From the NCBI GenBank assembly GCA_026400075.1, contig JAPLPS010000120.1, forward strand, positions 1 through 37,718: DNA of 37,718 bases, given 5' to 3'. This stretch comes from Polaromonas sp. Its GTDB lineage: Bacteria; Pseudomonadota; Gammaproteobacteria; Burkholderiales; Burkholderiaceae_C. The first letter of the stretch is position 1. Each line of letters opens with the position of its first letter. The position numbers and the translations under genes are program-made. Below the pieces are notes generated by a model. The model was not told the DNA's origin. It did not search any database and saw only the letters and a list, made by a program, of their open reading frames with translations. Positions 17,438-25,898 of the stretch are shown in pieces.

Positions 17438-17457
17438 CCCTGTTAGTTCTGACAGGG
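17438..17457. promoter_or_regulatory. lux-box-like 20-bp palindrome upstream of the autoinducer synthase
   Basis: CCCTGTTAGTTCTGACAGGG is a near-perfect dyad with the CTG-N10-CAG core and 20-bp length of LuxR-type operators. It matches many fixed positions of the classical lux box. It lies 63-82 bases before the synthase ATG (17520), and an AT-rich stretch at about 17466-17480 (TGTAATAAATT) could be the -10 region. A LuxR-type regulator is encoded in the same locus at 21228. The palindrome could instead act as an RNA hairpin (9 bp, 2-base loop), but it has no T-run after it. Confidence 0.65.
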
Positions 17458-17519
17458 GTTAAAAGTGTAATAAATTGTTAGGAGATTTTCAATGAGGCTC
17501 TTTCAACCAGGAGTGCCTC

Positions 17520-18770
17520 ATGCAAGTTCTCGACCGCAAACTGTCTTCCGCCGCCCCGGCTTTTCACAATCCGGCGCTGGGCGCCCAGCTTGGCCAGCGC
17601 ATGGCCCGCGATTTCACGCCGCGCTGGCACCAGCAGTGGGGCGGCAAATTCATGCTGCACGGCCAGGCGCCCGGCCCCAACGCCATCCGGCTCGACGGCA
17701 ACGACTACCTCGGGGTGACCGGCCATCCGCAAATCGTCCAGGCCCAGATCGACGCGCTGGGCAAGACGCAGGAGTTTGTCGTCCAGTCCGGGGTTTTTCA
17801 CCTGGGCCAGCATCCGGCGCGGGCGCTGGAGACGGCGCTGGCCCGCTGGGTCGGCAAGGACGATGGCTTTTTGTGCCAGTCGGGCTATTCGGCCAATGTC
17901 GGGCTGCTGCAGGCGATTGCCGACGCGCAGACGCCGGTCTATCTGGACACGCTGGCGCACAAGTCGCTGTGGGAGGGCGTGCATGCGGCGCGGGCCCCGG
18001 CTTACGCGTTTCGGCACAACGATCCGGCGCATCTGGCGCGCATGATGGCCGAGCACGGCCCCGGCATCGTCGCGGTCGATTCGGTCTATAGCACCACCGG
18101 CGCGCTGTGCCGCCTGGCCGAGATCGTCGAGGTGGCCGAGGCGGGCGGCTCGATGATGCTGGTCGATGAGTCACATTCGCTGGGCACGCATGGCCCGCAG
18201 GGCGCGGGCCTGTGCGTGGCGCTGGAGCTGAGTGAGCGGGTGCATTTCATCACCGCCAGTCTGGCCAAGGCGTTTGCCGGGCGGGCCGGGTTTTTTACCG
18301 CACCGGCGCAGATGCGTTACTACATCCTGTGTACCAGTTTCCCGAATATTTTCAGCTCCAGCCTGCTGCCGCATGAGGTGGCGGGTCTGGCCGCGACGCT
18401 GCAAGTGATTCAGGACAGCGACGCGGCCAGAGCCCGGCTGCAGGCGCATACCCGGCGCCTGCGCGCCAGCCTGAGCGATCTGGGCTACCCGATTGACCAG
18501 GGCAGCGAGCAGATCATTGCGCTCGAAGTCGGGCTGGAGTGCGACACGATGGTGCTGCGCGACCAGCTGGAGGCGCGCGGGGTGTTTGGCGCGATGTTCT
18601 GCGCGCCCGCCACCAGCAGCAAGCGCGCGATGATGCGGCTGACGCTGAGCGCGGGGCTGATGGCGTCAGAATTGGCGCATGTGGAGGAGGCCGCGCGCGA
18701 ACTGGCACCGATTGCCAAGCCCTGGGACTGGCCGATTGCCCGGCGCGCCCGCGCCAGCCGGGGCGCTTGA
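17520..18770 (+). CDS. cqsA: Alpha-hydroxyketone autoinducer synthase (CqsA/LqsA/JqsA type)
   Basis: A 416-residue PLP enzyme of the alpha-oxoamine synthase family. Residues that hold PLP are visible: Asp216 and His219 in MLVDESHSLGTHG, and Lys250 in FITASLAKAFAGRAG. CqsA-type features rather than BioF or Kbl features are the N-terminus, LDGNDYLGVTGHPQIV, EFVVQSGVFHLGQHP and GPQGAGLC. The first in-frame ATG after a stop is 17520, with AGGAG six bases before it. In known systems the enzyme joins an acyl-CoA to an amino-type donor to make the precursor of an alpha-hydroxyketone signal (CAI-1, LAI-1). The identity is strongly supported by the adjacent CqsS-like kinase and LqsR-like regulator on the opposite strand. 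The acyl chain length made here cannot be read from the sequence. It is about 25 residues longer than Vibrio CqsA, at the C-terminus. Confidence 0.85.
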   Translation: MQVLDRKLSSAAPAFHNPALGAQLGQRMARDFTPRWHQQWGGKFMLHGQAPGPNAIRLDGNDYLGVTGHPQIVQAQIDALGKTQEFVVQSGVFHLGQHPARALETALARWVGKDDGFLCQSGYSANVGLLQAIADAQTPVYLDTLAHKSLWEGVHAARAPAYAFRHNDPAHLARMMAEHGPGIVAVDSVYSTTGALCRLAEIVEVAEAGGSMMLVDESHSLGTHGPQGAGLCVALELSERVHFITASLAKAFAGRAGFFTAPAQMRYYILCTSFPNIFSSSLLPHEVAGLAATLQVIQDSDAARARLQAHTRRLRASLSDLGYPIDQGSEQIIALEVGLECDTMVLRDQLEARGVFGAMFCAPATSSKRAMMRLTLSAGLMASELAHVEEAARELAPIAKPWDWPIARRARASRGA

Positions 18771-18774
18771 GGCG

Positions 18775-19764
18775 CTAATCGTGCAGCGTGCGTCCGCCGC
18801 AGCTGGCGATAAAGCGGGCGTAGCTGTGGGCCGCGCCCGGACACCATTCCTCGGGGACTGGAAACAGGGCGGCGTACAGCGGGGCGGTGGCGCCGGTGAT
18901 GCACCACGCCGGGCGCGCCTCTGGCGGGTGCAGGCCGCTCAGCGCCAGCTGCAGTTCCAGATTCGCGAGTTTTTTTCCGTCGCGGATGTCCTGGAGGATG
19001 GCAGCATCCCAGCCCTGGGATTCGGCCATTTCTGCCAGCTCGGGCAGCTTGTCGGCGGGCTCCAGCTGCAGCCAGCTGACGCCGCCTTGGGCGTTCAGCC
19101 CGAGCACACCAAAGGGCGCGCCGATGACAACATGCTCTATCCAGCCCTGGCTGAGCGCGAATTGCTCCAGCGCCTGGGCAATCAGCGGCTCGCCCAGCAG
19201 CGCCGACTGCTCGCGCGACAGGGTGGCGCGCCAGATCTGCTGGTGGCGCGGATCCGCCTGGTGGCGCTGGCGCTGGATTACGCTGCTCAGGTGCCTGCCG
19301 ATGTCCGGCGTCTGCTTGGGGATGAACTGCTGGATCAGGCCGCGATTGAAGGCCGAGACGGCCAGCTGCTCGTCAGCCCGGCCGGTCAGCAAGATGCGGG
19401 CGCCGGGCCAGTCGGTCAGCGCGCCCAGCACCTGCAGCCCGCTCATGGCTGGCATCGCGTAGTCCAGCACGCAGACCCGCATCAGCGCCAGGCGGGCGGT
19501 GCCGTCGTCGCGCCAGTACTGCAGGATTTGCGCAATCAGGCCAGCGCCTTCGCGCCAGCGGCGGATGATTTCCTGCTGGCTCCAGAGATCAGCCTCGTCG
19601 CGCTGGCATTCCTGCTGCAGCAGTGCTATGCAGGCGACGGGGCGCACGGACAGGCGCAGATGCCAATCGGGCGGCATGACTTCGGCCAGCATTTCCAGGT
19701 AATCCCGGTCGTCATCCAGAAAAACCACGCCGCCAAGTCGGCGGTAAAGGGCAAAAGAGGTCAT
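18775..19764 (-). CDS. LqsR/JqsR-type response regulator
   Basis: A 329-residue cytosolic response regulator. The receiver domain shows the acidic pocket (VVFLDDDRDYLE, ~14-23), phospho-acceptor Asp101 in VCVLDYAMPAMSG, Thr127 in ILLTGRAD and Lys150 in FIPK. An insert of about 35 residues between the second and third strands (WSQQEIIRRWREG and following) makes the receiver unusually long, as in LqsR-type regulators. The C-terminal ~170 residues show no HTH, GGDEF or kinase motif, which also fits LqsR, whose output is not understood. It lies 24 bases after the sensor kinase gene on the same strand and ends 4 bases from the convergent synthase. It should receive phosphate from the kinase. Confidence 0.8.
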   Translation of the reverse strand: MTSFALYRRLGGVVFLDDDRDYLEMLAEVMPPDWHLRLSVRPVACIALLQQECQRDEADLWSQQEIIRRWREGAGLIAQILQYWRDDGTARLALMRVCVLDYAMPAMSGLQVLGALTDWPGARILLTGRADEQLAVSAFNRGLIQQFIPKQTPDIGRHLSSVIQRQRHQADPRHQQIWRATLSREQSALLGEPLIAQALEQFALSQGWIEHVVIGAPFGVLGLNAQGGVSWLQLEPADKLPELAEMAESQGWDAAILQDIRDGKKLANLELQLALSGLHPPEARPAWCITGATAPLYAALFPVPEEWCPGAAHSYARFIASCGGRTLHD

Positions 19765-19788
19765 GGTGGATGAACGGGTATGGACGGG

Positions 19789-21132
19789 TCAGGAGGGGCA
19801 ATCATGCACGGCTGGGCGGGCCTCAGTGTAGTGCGCCACAGGCAGCTCGATGGTGAATTTCGCCCCGTGGCCGACTTGGGAGCTGACCGCGATGCTGCCG
19901 CCAGCGCTTTGCATCACCTGCTGGCAAAAAGCCAGGCCCAGGCCGTGGCCCATGTTGCGGTTGCTGGAGAAAAAGGGCTTGAAAATCTGCGGCAGCAGCG
20001 CCGCGTCAATCCCCGTGCCCTGGTCTGTCACGATGATGTGGCCCCGCTGGCCCTGGGCCAGGCAGACTTCCAGCCGCAGCGCGCCAGGGGCAAATTGCGA
20101 GTCAGCCGCCATCAGCGCGTGCAGCGCATTTTTGATCAGGTTGCTCAGCAGCTGCGCAAACTGGCCCGCATTGCCGTGAAAAATAAAGTCATCATGAATG
20201 TGTACCTGCACGCAGTCGCGCTGGCGCTCGGCGCGGTAGGGATAGGCCGCGCTGGTCTCGTTGACCAGCCGGGCGGCCGACACCGGCTCGGTGTGGCGCG
20301 GCAGCTGCAGCAGCCGGGCGTTGGTGATCTGGCTGTCGATCTGGTGGTTCATCGTGCGTACCAGGGCGTGCAGGCGCTGCGCCAGTTTGTCCAGCTGCGC
20401 GGCGCCGGGATGTCCGGGCTGGCGCTGCATTTCGATCTGGAGGGCGTCGCCCACCAGTGCCGCTGCCGACAGCGGCGTGCGCAGTTCATGCGCCATGATG
20501 CCGATGCTGGTCAGGGTGTGGGACAGCTGCTGGCGCCGCAGATTGGCCGATGACAGGTTCAGCACCATGCCAATCGAGCCAGCAAAGGCCAAGACCACCG
20601 CATGCACGGCCCACTGGCTCTCAGGCAGCGGCGGCACCGTTGGCCCCGCATAATGAAACAGTCCCCAGGCCAGCAGCCAGCCGCCCGCCAGGCCCGAGGT
20701 GCCCAGGCGCCAGTCAGAGGCCTGGTAATAGATCAGCACCATCGCCGTCATGCTGGCCAGCCAGACGGTGTTGGCGCTGTTGCATAAATACATCCAGCCA
20801 AAAAAAACCGGCAGCTCCAGCCAGAGCAGCAGGTTGAATACCAATTGGGTATGGGGGGCATCGGGGTTTTGCCTGACCCAGTCTCTCATCAGGATGATGC
20901 CGAGCAGGCTGACGGCTACCCGCAGTCCTGCATTCTCATAGGGCTGCGGCAGCCAGACCGACCAGATCCAGCCAAACAGGGCATGACCGGCCAGAAAAGA
21001 CAACCCCAGCCACCACATGCGCCGGGCTGATGCATGCAAAATGGGTTCAAGGAGCGCGAGTATTAAGTTCTCGTGTAACCATTGAAACCATTGGTGCAGT
21101 ACCAGTCTGGCGTGGAGGCCGGGGCGCCTCAC
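19789..21132 (-). CDS. cqsS: CqsS/LqsS-type membrane sensor histidine kinase
   Basis: A 447-residue inner-membrane kinase starting at GTG 21132, preceded by a TGGAGG site. About six hydrophobic segments lie between residues ~40 and 195 with very short loops, the signature of CqsS/LqsS sensors that bind a lipophilic signal within the membrane. The H box is SIGIMAHELRTPLSAAA (His ~215), the N box LLSNLIKNALHAL, the G1 box VTDQGTGID, the F box FKPFFSSN and the G2 box GHGLGLAFC. No fused receiver is present, unlike Vibrio CqsS, so phosphate must go to the separate regulator downstream. It is divergent from the luxR-type gene, sharing a ~95-base promoter region. The ligand is inferred from the adjacent synthase. 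Confidence 0.82.
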   Translation of the reverse strand: MRRPGLHARLVLHQWFQWLHENLILALLEPILHASARRMWWLGLSFLAGHALFGWIWSVWLPQPYENAGLRVAVSLLGIILMRDWVRQNPDAPHTQLVFNLLLWLELPVFFGWMYLCNSANTVWLASMTAMVLIYYQASDWRLGTSGLAGGWLLAWGLFHYAGPTVPPLPESQWAVHAVVLAFAGSIGMVLNLSSANLRRQQLSHTLTSIGIMAHELRTPLSAAALVGDALQIEMQRQPGHPGAAQLDKLAQRLHALVRTMNHQIDSQITNARLLQLPRHTEPVSAARLVNETSAAYPYRAERQRDCVQVHIHDDFIFHGNAGQFAQLLSNLIKNALHALMAADSQFAPGALRLEVCLAQGQRGHIIVTDQGTGIDAALLPQIFKPFFSSNRNMGHGLGLAFCQQVMQSAGGSIAVSSQVGHGAKFTIELPVAHYTEARPAVHDCPS

Positions 21133-21227
21133 CTTAAGAAAACCTCCAGGATCAACAAAAGAGCCCTCATGGATGATGAAGCGTGTGACATTTGCCTGTA
21201 TTTTCCACCTTTTGTTTTCGGATCCTG

Positions 21228-21896
21228 ATGACCCTACCTGTTAACTTTGACAGTCCCGCCGTCAGCGAAATCATGAGCGACTGGCTGGCTGCGCTTCGGG
21301 AGTTTTCCGTCGAATCGCTGATGGTGCTGGGGCCGGATCCTTTTGCCGGTCAGGAGGTTCGGTTGGTGCTGGCGCTGCATCCGCCGCGCCTGCTGGAGGC
21401 GGCCCAGTCGCTGGCCGAGAGCGGTGATTTCGGCGTCGCCTGGCGCGAATCGGACGCGCCGCTGGTGGCCTGGCAGGATATTTCAAAGTCGGCCTGCGAG
21501 CACCCCGAGCGCTGGCGCCGACTGTGGCTGGCGCACGGCTACCAGAGCGTGGTGCGTATCGCTTTTCCGCTCACGGTGGGGCGGGCTTTTGAATGCTATT
21601 TGTTCAGCTCGCGCCAGTGGGCAGACCGCAGCGAAGCGGCGCAGCTGGCCTGGTCGGCGCTGAACATCTGGCCTTTGCTCAAGCGCGCGCTGGCCGAGGC
21701 GCGTTGCCCCTTGAGTCCGCGCGAACTCGAATGCCTGCACCTGGCTTTTGAGGGGCTGACCGCCCGCGCCAGCGGCGAACAGATGCTGTGCAGCGAGCGC
21801 ACCGTCAATTTTCACCTGGCCAATGCGATGGCCAAGCTCAGGGTCGATAACAAGCTGGCCGCCGTGCAGCGCGCCAGCTGGTTTGGCCTGATCTGA
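21228..21896 (+). CDS. LuxR-type transcription regulator (no luxI in window)
   Basis: A 222-residue regulator. The C-terminal LuxR HTH is clear: LSPRELECLHLAFEGLTARA, CSERTVNFHLANAMAKL, then VDNKLAAVQRASWFGLI. The TVNFHL form is usual for quorum-sensing LuxR proteins. The N-terminal ~150 residues have a layout like the autoinducer-binding fold (WRESDAPLVAWQDI, HGYQSVVRIAFPLTVG), but the classical Tyr and Asp ligand residues are not convincingly placed, so an altered or lost ligand is likely. The ATG at 21228 is preferred; a TTG at 21192 is also in frame. No luxI-like synthase is in the window. Divergent from the sensor kinase gene, it is well placed to regulate the locus, and a lux-box-like site precedes the synthase gene. 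Confidence 0.8.
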   Translation: MTLPVNFDSPAVSEIMSDWLAALREFSVESLMVLGPDPFAGQEVRLVLALHPPRLLEAAQSLAESGDFGVAWRESDAPLVAWQDISKSACEHPERWRRLWLAHGYQSVVRIAFPLTVGRAFECYLFSSRQWADRSEAAQLAWSALNIWPLLKRALAEARCPLSPRELECLHLAFEGLTARASGEQMLCSERTVNFHLANAMAKLRVDNKLAAVQRASWFGLI

Positions 21897-21963
21897 AAAA
21901 CCTTGCGTCCTTATTCGCGCTGAAGGCGCTGGCGGGCGGCAAACCTGTTGATAATCCAGCCTC

Positions 21964-22734
21964 ATGACTTTTCTAGCGATTGACGTGGGCAATACCCGCC
22001 TGAAATGGGCTCAGTACGATGCCCCGATGGTGGGCGCCAAGCTGCTGGCGCACGGCGCGGTCTTTCTGGAAAACATCGACCGGCTGGCCGAGAACGACTG
22101 GAAAGATATGCCCGAGCCGTCGGCGATGCTGGGCTGCGTGGTGGCGGGCGACGCCATCAAGCGCCGCGTCGCCGAGCAGATGGAGCTGTGGGACGTGACG
22201 CCGCGCTGGGTCCACTCCAGCGCCCAGGAGGCCGGGCTGAGCAACGGCTACGACCATCCGGGGCGCCTCGGCGCCGACCGCTGGGTGGCGATGATTGGCG
22301 CGCACCACCGCTTGTTGCGGCGCGGCCTCCGAAAGCCCTGCGTGGTGGTGATGGTCGGCACGGCGGTGACGGTCGAAGCGATTGACGCGTCAGGAAAATT
22401 TCTCGGCGGCATCATCCTGCCCGGCCACGGCATCATGCTGCGGGCGCTGGAGTCAGGCACCGCCGGGCTGCATGTGCCCACCGGCGACGTGCAGGATTTT
22501 CCGACCAACACCAGCGACGCGCTGACCAGCGGCGGCACGTTTGCCATTGCTGGCGCCGTGCAGCGCATGGTCGATACCATCACCCGGCATTGCGGCGACG
22601 CGCCCGCATGCATCATGACCGGCGGCGCGGGCTGGAAAATGGCGCCCAGCATGTCTGTCAACGTCGAGCTGGTCGAGAGCCTGATTTTTGAGGGGCTGCT
22701 GGAAATCGCCTCGCGGCGCTTCAAGACGGCTTAA
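21964..22734 (+). CDS. coaX: Type III pantothenate kinase
   Basis: A 256-residue cytosolic enzyme that phosphorylates pantothenate in the first step of CoA synthesis. It carries the ASKHA-fold motifs of Coa[13 protein letters not shown] (phosphate 1, ~5-16), a middle loop [17 protein letters not shown] with the catalytic-base Asp, and [14 protein letters not shown] (phosphate 2). [20 protein letters not shown] and the C-terminal GGAGWKM strand complete the family pattern. The type III enzyme is usual in Burkholderiales, where it often follows birA. Here the gene follows the luxR-type gene with 67 bases between. It is convergent with the CoA transferase gene and their stops overlap at TTAA. 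Confidence 0.93.
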   Translation: MTFLAIDVGNTRLKWAQYDAPMVGAKLLAHGAVFLENIDRLAENDWKDMPEPSAMLGCVVAGDAIKRRVAEQMELWDVTPRWVHSSAQEAGLSNGYDHPGRLGADRWVAMIGAHHRLLRRGLRKPCVVVMVGTAVTVEAIDASGKFLGGIILPGHGIMLRALESGTAGLHVPTGDVQDFPTNTSDALTSGGTFAIAGAVQRMVDTITRHCGDAPACIMTGGAGWKMAPSMSVNVELVESLIFEGLLEIASRRFKTA

Positions 22735-23978
22735 GCCACCACGCCGCGCTCGCGCAAGGCGCTGATTTGCGCTTCCGTTAAACCCACTTCGCGCAGCACC
22801 GCGTCGGTGTCCTGGCCCAGCGTCGGCGCGTTGCGCTGGTGGCTGCCGGGCGTGAGCGAGAGCTTGGGCACAAAACCCGGCACGGCCAGCGCGCTGCCGT
22901 CGGCCATCTGCACCGATTCGAGCATGCCGCGCGCCGCGTAATGTGGGTCGCTGGCGATGTCGGCGACGGTGTAGATTTTTCCGGCGGGCACTTCGGCTTT
23001 TTCCAGCGCGGCCAGCACGTCATCGACGCTGAGGGTTTCCGCCCACTGGCCGATGGCGGCGTCGAGTTCTTTGACGCGTGCCACGCGGCCGGTGTTGCTG
23101 GCCAGGCTAGAGTCCTGCGCCAGGTCGGGGCGACCGATGCAGGCCATCAGCCGTTTGAAAATGCTGTCGCCGGTGCCCGCTATCAGCGCGTAAGCGCCGT
23201 CGGCGCAGCGGTAGGCGTTGGTCGGCGCGATGCCGGGCAGCGCGCTGCCCGCCGGGCCGCGCACCGCGCCGAACGCGCTGTATTCGGGCAGCAGGCTTTC
23301 CATGCAGTTGAACACCGCTTCGTACAGCGCCACGTCGATCACCTGGCCCACGCCATGCGTGTTGCGGTGGTGCAGCGCCATCAAAATGCCGATCACGCCG
23401 TGCAGCGCGGCCAGCGTGTCGCCGATGCTGATGCCGACGCGCACCGGCACGCGGCCCGGCTCGCCACTCAGGTGGCGCAGGCCGCTCATGGCTTCGGCCA
23501 CCATGCCAAAGCCGGGCCGGTCGCGGTAGGGGCAGCTCTGGCCGTAGCCGCTGATGCGCAGCATGATCAGGCGCGGGTTCAGCGCATGCAGCGCGTCGGG
23601 GCCGAGACCCCAGTCTTCCATCGCGCCGGGGCGAAAGTTCTCGATCAGCACATCGGCTTCTTGGGCCAGCTGGCGAATGATGTCTTGCGCTTCGGGCTGG
23701 CGCAGGTCTAGCGCCACCGAGCGCTTGTTGCGCGACTGCACCTGCCACCAGACCGAGGTGCCGTCTTTTAACAAGCGCCACTGGCGCAGCGGGTCGCCCT
23801 TGCCGGGCGCCTCGATCTTGATGACTTCGGCGCCGAAGTCGGCCAGCGTCTTGGCGGCAAACGGCCCGGCAATGAGCTGGCCGAGTTCAATGACTTTGAG
23901 TCCGGCCAGCGGGCCAGCAGCGGTGGGCGTGGCGCTGGTCGCGGGACGGGCGATATTTTCAGAAGCGGAGGGATTCAT
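22731..23978 (-). CDS. Family III CoA transferase (CaiB/BaiF type)
   Basis: A 415-residue cytosolic enzyme that moves CoA between carboxylic acids through an aspartyl-CoA thioester. It opens with [20 protein letters not shown], then [21 protein letters not shown] and [14 protein letters not shown]. The likely catalytic Asp is 187 in [31 protein letters not shown] and [13 protein letters not shown] are further family signatures. Length is normal for the family (~400). The substrate pair cannot be assigned; neighbours do not form an obvious pathway, although icmF in the window also acts on acyl-CoAs. The N-terminal ~20 residues are Ala/Thr-rich and the true start could be slightly later. Confidence 0.9.
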   Translation of the reverse strand: MNPSASENIARPATSATPTAAGPLAGLKVIELGQLIAGPFAAKTLADFGAEVIKIEAPGKGDPLRQWRLLKDGTSVWWQVQSRNKRSVALDLRQPEAQDIIRQLAQEADVLIENFRPGAMEDWGLGPDALHALNPRLIMLRISGYGQSCPYRDRPGFGMVAEAMSGLRHLSGEPGRVPVRVGISIGDTLAALHGVIGILMALHHRNTHGVGQVIDVALYEAVFNCMESLLPEYSAFGAVRGPAGSALPGIAPTNAYRCADGAYALIAGTGDSIFKRLMACIGRPDLAQDSSLASNTGRVARVKELDAAIGQWAETLSVDDVLAALEKAEVPAGKIYTVADIASDPHYAARGMLESVQMADGSALAVPGFVPKLSLTPGSHQRNAPTLGQDTDAVLREVGLTEAQISALRERGVVA

Positions 23979-24074
23979 GCGTCAGGCAATGGGCTGCGTT
24001 GAAAAGAAGTGCGTTACGGGCGCTATTTTGCGGTTCTTTGCGCGCCGGGACACAAGCCCTTCAGTTTTTCCGTC

Positions 24075-24848
24075 TCAGTCTTGCAGTTCCAGCCTGACCA
24101 CTTCTTCGTTGAGCCGCTCCATCGCGTCAACCGGCTGGCAGGCGGCGGCCTGCTCATAAAGCTGGCTGGCCTCCTGGATGCCCTGGTCGCCTTCGAGCAT
24201 CAGCAGGCCCTGAGCGTACTCGGCCATCACAATGGCTGAGAACGGGTTGAGCTGCAGTGCCTGCCGGAACAGCGACAGGCCCATGTCTTTTTTGGCACCA
24301 CAGGTCATGGCAGCAATCAGGGCGCCCATCTTGTCAATCAGGTCGGCATGGAAAGCGCCCAGCATCATGTAGGCATCGGCATGCAGCGGGGCCAGCTCTA
24401 TGGTTTGCGCCAGTGCCGTCTTGACCTGGTTGCCCAGGCCTTGGGCCAGTGCCTTGTTCACGCTCATGCCCTGGCTGTAGCGGCTCAGGGCGTAGGCCTG
24501 CCAGTACCAGGCATTGGCGTTTTCCGGGACGCTGGCTTGCTGCGCCTGTGCGCGCAGGGCGGTCTCCATCAGCAACTCCATGCGGATTTTTTCGCTGCTT
24601 TCGAGGTAGTTGGCGTACATGCAGGTCGCCTTGTTGGCGACTGTGATGCCATCGCCGCCGGCCTTGAGTCCGGCCTCGGCGGCTTGTTCAAATTCGCCGT
24701 TATGAAACAGTGTCCAGGCGTGCAGTACGGCCGGGTCTTTTGGCCAGGGCTCGCAGTCGCCCCGGTGCAGGCGATGCCAGTTGTTTTTCAGCCGATCCTC
24801 ATCAAAGGCATAGGCACCCGTATGGGGGAAGGGGGTCCATGTGGACAT
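24075..24848 (-). CDS. TPR-like repeat protein of unknown function
   Basis: A 257-residue soluble, Ala/Leu-rich helical protein with no signal peptide. Helix pairs in the C-terminal half fit tetratricopeptide repeats: PLHADAYMMLGAFHADLIDKMGA, SLFRQALQLNPFSAIVMAEYAQ and EASQLYEQAAACQP. The N-terminal part is rich in Trp and His (WTPFPHTGAYAFDEDRL, NWHRLHRGD). The start at 24848 has GGAG at good spacing; upstream extension to 24917 would overlap the preceding gene. It lies 56 bases after a TetR regulator on the same strand and is probably co-transcribed with it. TPR proteins usually hold protein complexes together; the partner is unknown. Confidence 0.75.
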   Translation of the reverse strand: MSTWTPFPHTGAYAFDEDRLKNNWHRLHRGDCEPWPKDPAVLHAWTLFHNGEFEQAAEAGLKAGGDGITVANKATCMYANYLESSEKIRMELLMETALRAQAQQASVPENANAWYWQAYALSRYSQGMSVNKALAQGLGNQVKTALAQTIELAPLHADAYMMLGAFHADLIDKMGALIAAMTCGAKKDMGLSLFRQALQLNPFSAIVMAEYAQGLLMLEGDQGIQEASQLYEQAAACQPVDAMERLNEEVVRLELQD

Positions 24849-24904
24849 GTAACGTGTCTCCTTAATTCGATTTTTTTTAATATTACGGGGTAGCCAGATC
24901 CGTT

Positions 24905-25576
24905 TCAGGTCGGGCAATTCGCCGGACTCTTGTGGGCGTTTGCCAGCGCCTCTAACTGCATACGCTGGCCCGGCTCCAAGTAGGGCAGCAGCAAACTCAG
25001 CACATGGTGGGCGCCTCGCCGCAGCGCCGATGGTGCATGTGTCGGCTCCAGGGCATGGCGTGGATTTCCCACATATTCAAAGCTCAACCAATAAGTCAGT
25101 AGCACCACCATGCTGGTGGCCGTGGTTTCTGTGGGGCATGACTCCATCGTCAGGCTGCCCGAACGGCGCATGTTGTCGAGCAGAATTTTGAGCGCGTGCG
25201 TTTTGTGTTTCAGCGCCCACTGGAAATGGGTTTCAAGCCGACGGTTCTTGCTCAGCAAATCATTGAGGTCGCGGTACAGAAAACGGTATTGCCAGATCAG
25301 CTCAAACAGGCTGTGCATGAAAAACCAGGCGTCTTCGATATCGCGCACTTCTTCGCTGGCATTGAGCTGCTCGTTCAAGGCGCACTCATAACGGTTAAAC
25401 AGCGCGTTGATCAGCTCGTCTTTGGCGGGGTAGTGGTAATAAAGGTTACCCGGACTGATGCCAAGTTCGGCGGAAATCAAGGTGGTTGACACATTGGGTT
25501 CGCCGAAACGGTTAAAAAGATCCAGGCAGACTTCTAAAATTCGTTCTGCCGTACGACGTGGCGCTTTTTTCACCAT
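24905..25576 (-). CDS. TetR/AcrR-family transcription regulator
   Basis: A 223-residue regulator. The N-terminal TetR domain is clear: AERILEVCLDLFNRFGEPNVSTTLIS, then the HTH AELGISPGNLYYHYPAKDELI (~35-56). The rest is all helical with a Trp/Phe-rich segment (DAWFFMHSLFELIWQYRFLYRDL), typical of the ligand pocket in TetR members that bind acyl-CoA or other hydrophobic ligands. An AGGAAG site precedes the start. It is likely co-transcribed with the TPR gene and may control its own promoter. A 9-bp inverted repeat lies 23-79 bases upstream. The ligand is unknown. Confidence 0.88.
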   Translation of the reverse strand: MVKKAPRRTAERILEVCLDLFNRFGEPNVSTTLISAELGISPGNLYYHYPAKDELINALFNRYECALNEQLNASEEVRDIEDAWFFMHSLFELIWQYRFLYRDLNDLLSKNRRLETHFQWALKHKTHALKILLDNMRRSGSLTMESCPTETTATSMVVLLTYWLSFEYVGNPRHALEPTHAPSALRRGAHHVLSLLLPYLEPGQRMQLEALANAHKSPANCPT

Positions 25577-25598
25577 AGGTTTTTCTTCCTCGTGACGG

Positions 25599-25655
25599 CC
25601 CCCACTCTAACCCAGCAGCGGCAGGCGCAGTACCGGAACATGTCATGAGTGGGGG
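25599..25655. repeat. 9-bp inverted repeat upstream of tetR
   Basis: CCCCCACTC (25599-25607) and GAGTGGGGG (25647-25655) are perfect inverted copies with 39 bases between them. They lie in the tetR leader/promoter region. They could be a long-loop stem in the mRNA leader or two half-sites; the spacing is too wide for one TetR dimer. Confidence 0.5.
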
Positions 25656-25866
25656 TGTTCAGCAGAGAAATTTTCCAGCGTCAGCCTGTTTAATGTGGTT
25701 TATCGTTCTCTTGTTACATATTGAGGTTATGGGAGAGGTACCCATTGGCGCGCCCGGCCGATTCAATCTGTTTGGCGGGGCGTAATTTTTCCCGGCAGTC
25801 ATGAACTGAAGCCGTTTTTGCGTTCATCCGGCATTTTTTGGCGGGCCGGATAAGGGTAGTTTGCAG

Positions 25867-25898
25867 CAGCAATTCATCTTGATTTGTTGCTGTTTTTT
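25867..25898 (+). terminator. Orphan terminator-like hairpin
   Basis: CAGCAA (25867-25872) pairs with TTGCTG (25887-25892), followed by six T. The stem is only six base pairs, half of them AT, so strength is doubtful. No plus-strand gene precedes it. Confidence 0.35.

Noticed and set aside
17492-18091. 199-codon frame overlapping the synthase gene as a separate protein
   Set aside because: Translation is low-complexity Arg/Pro/Gly typical of an off-frame shadow. Only its start region may matter for regulation.
21964-23978. coaX and the CoA transferase as one functional unit
   Set aside because: The genes are convergent with overlapping stops, so they are not an operon. The shared link to CoA is probably coincidence.
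25599-25655. Inverted repeat as a single TetR operator
   Set aside because: The 39-base gap between arms is far wider than a TetR dimer site; kept only as a repeat.
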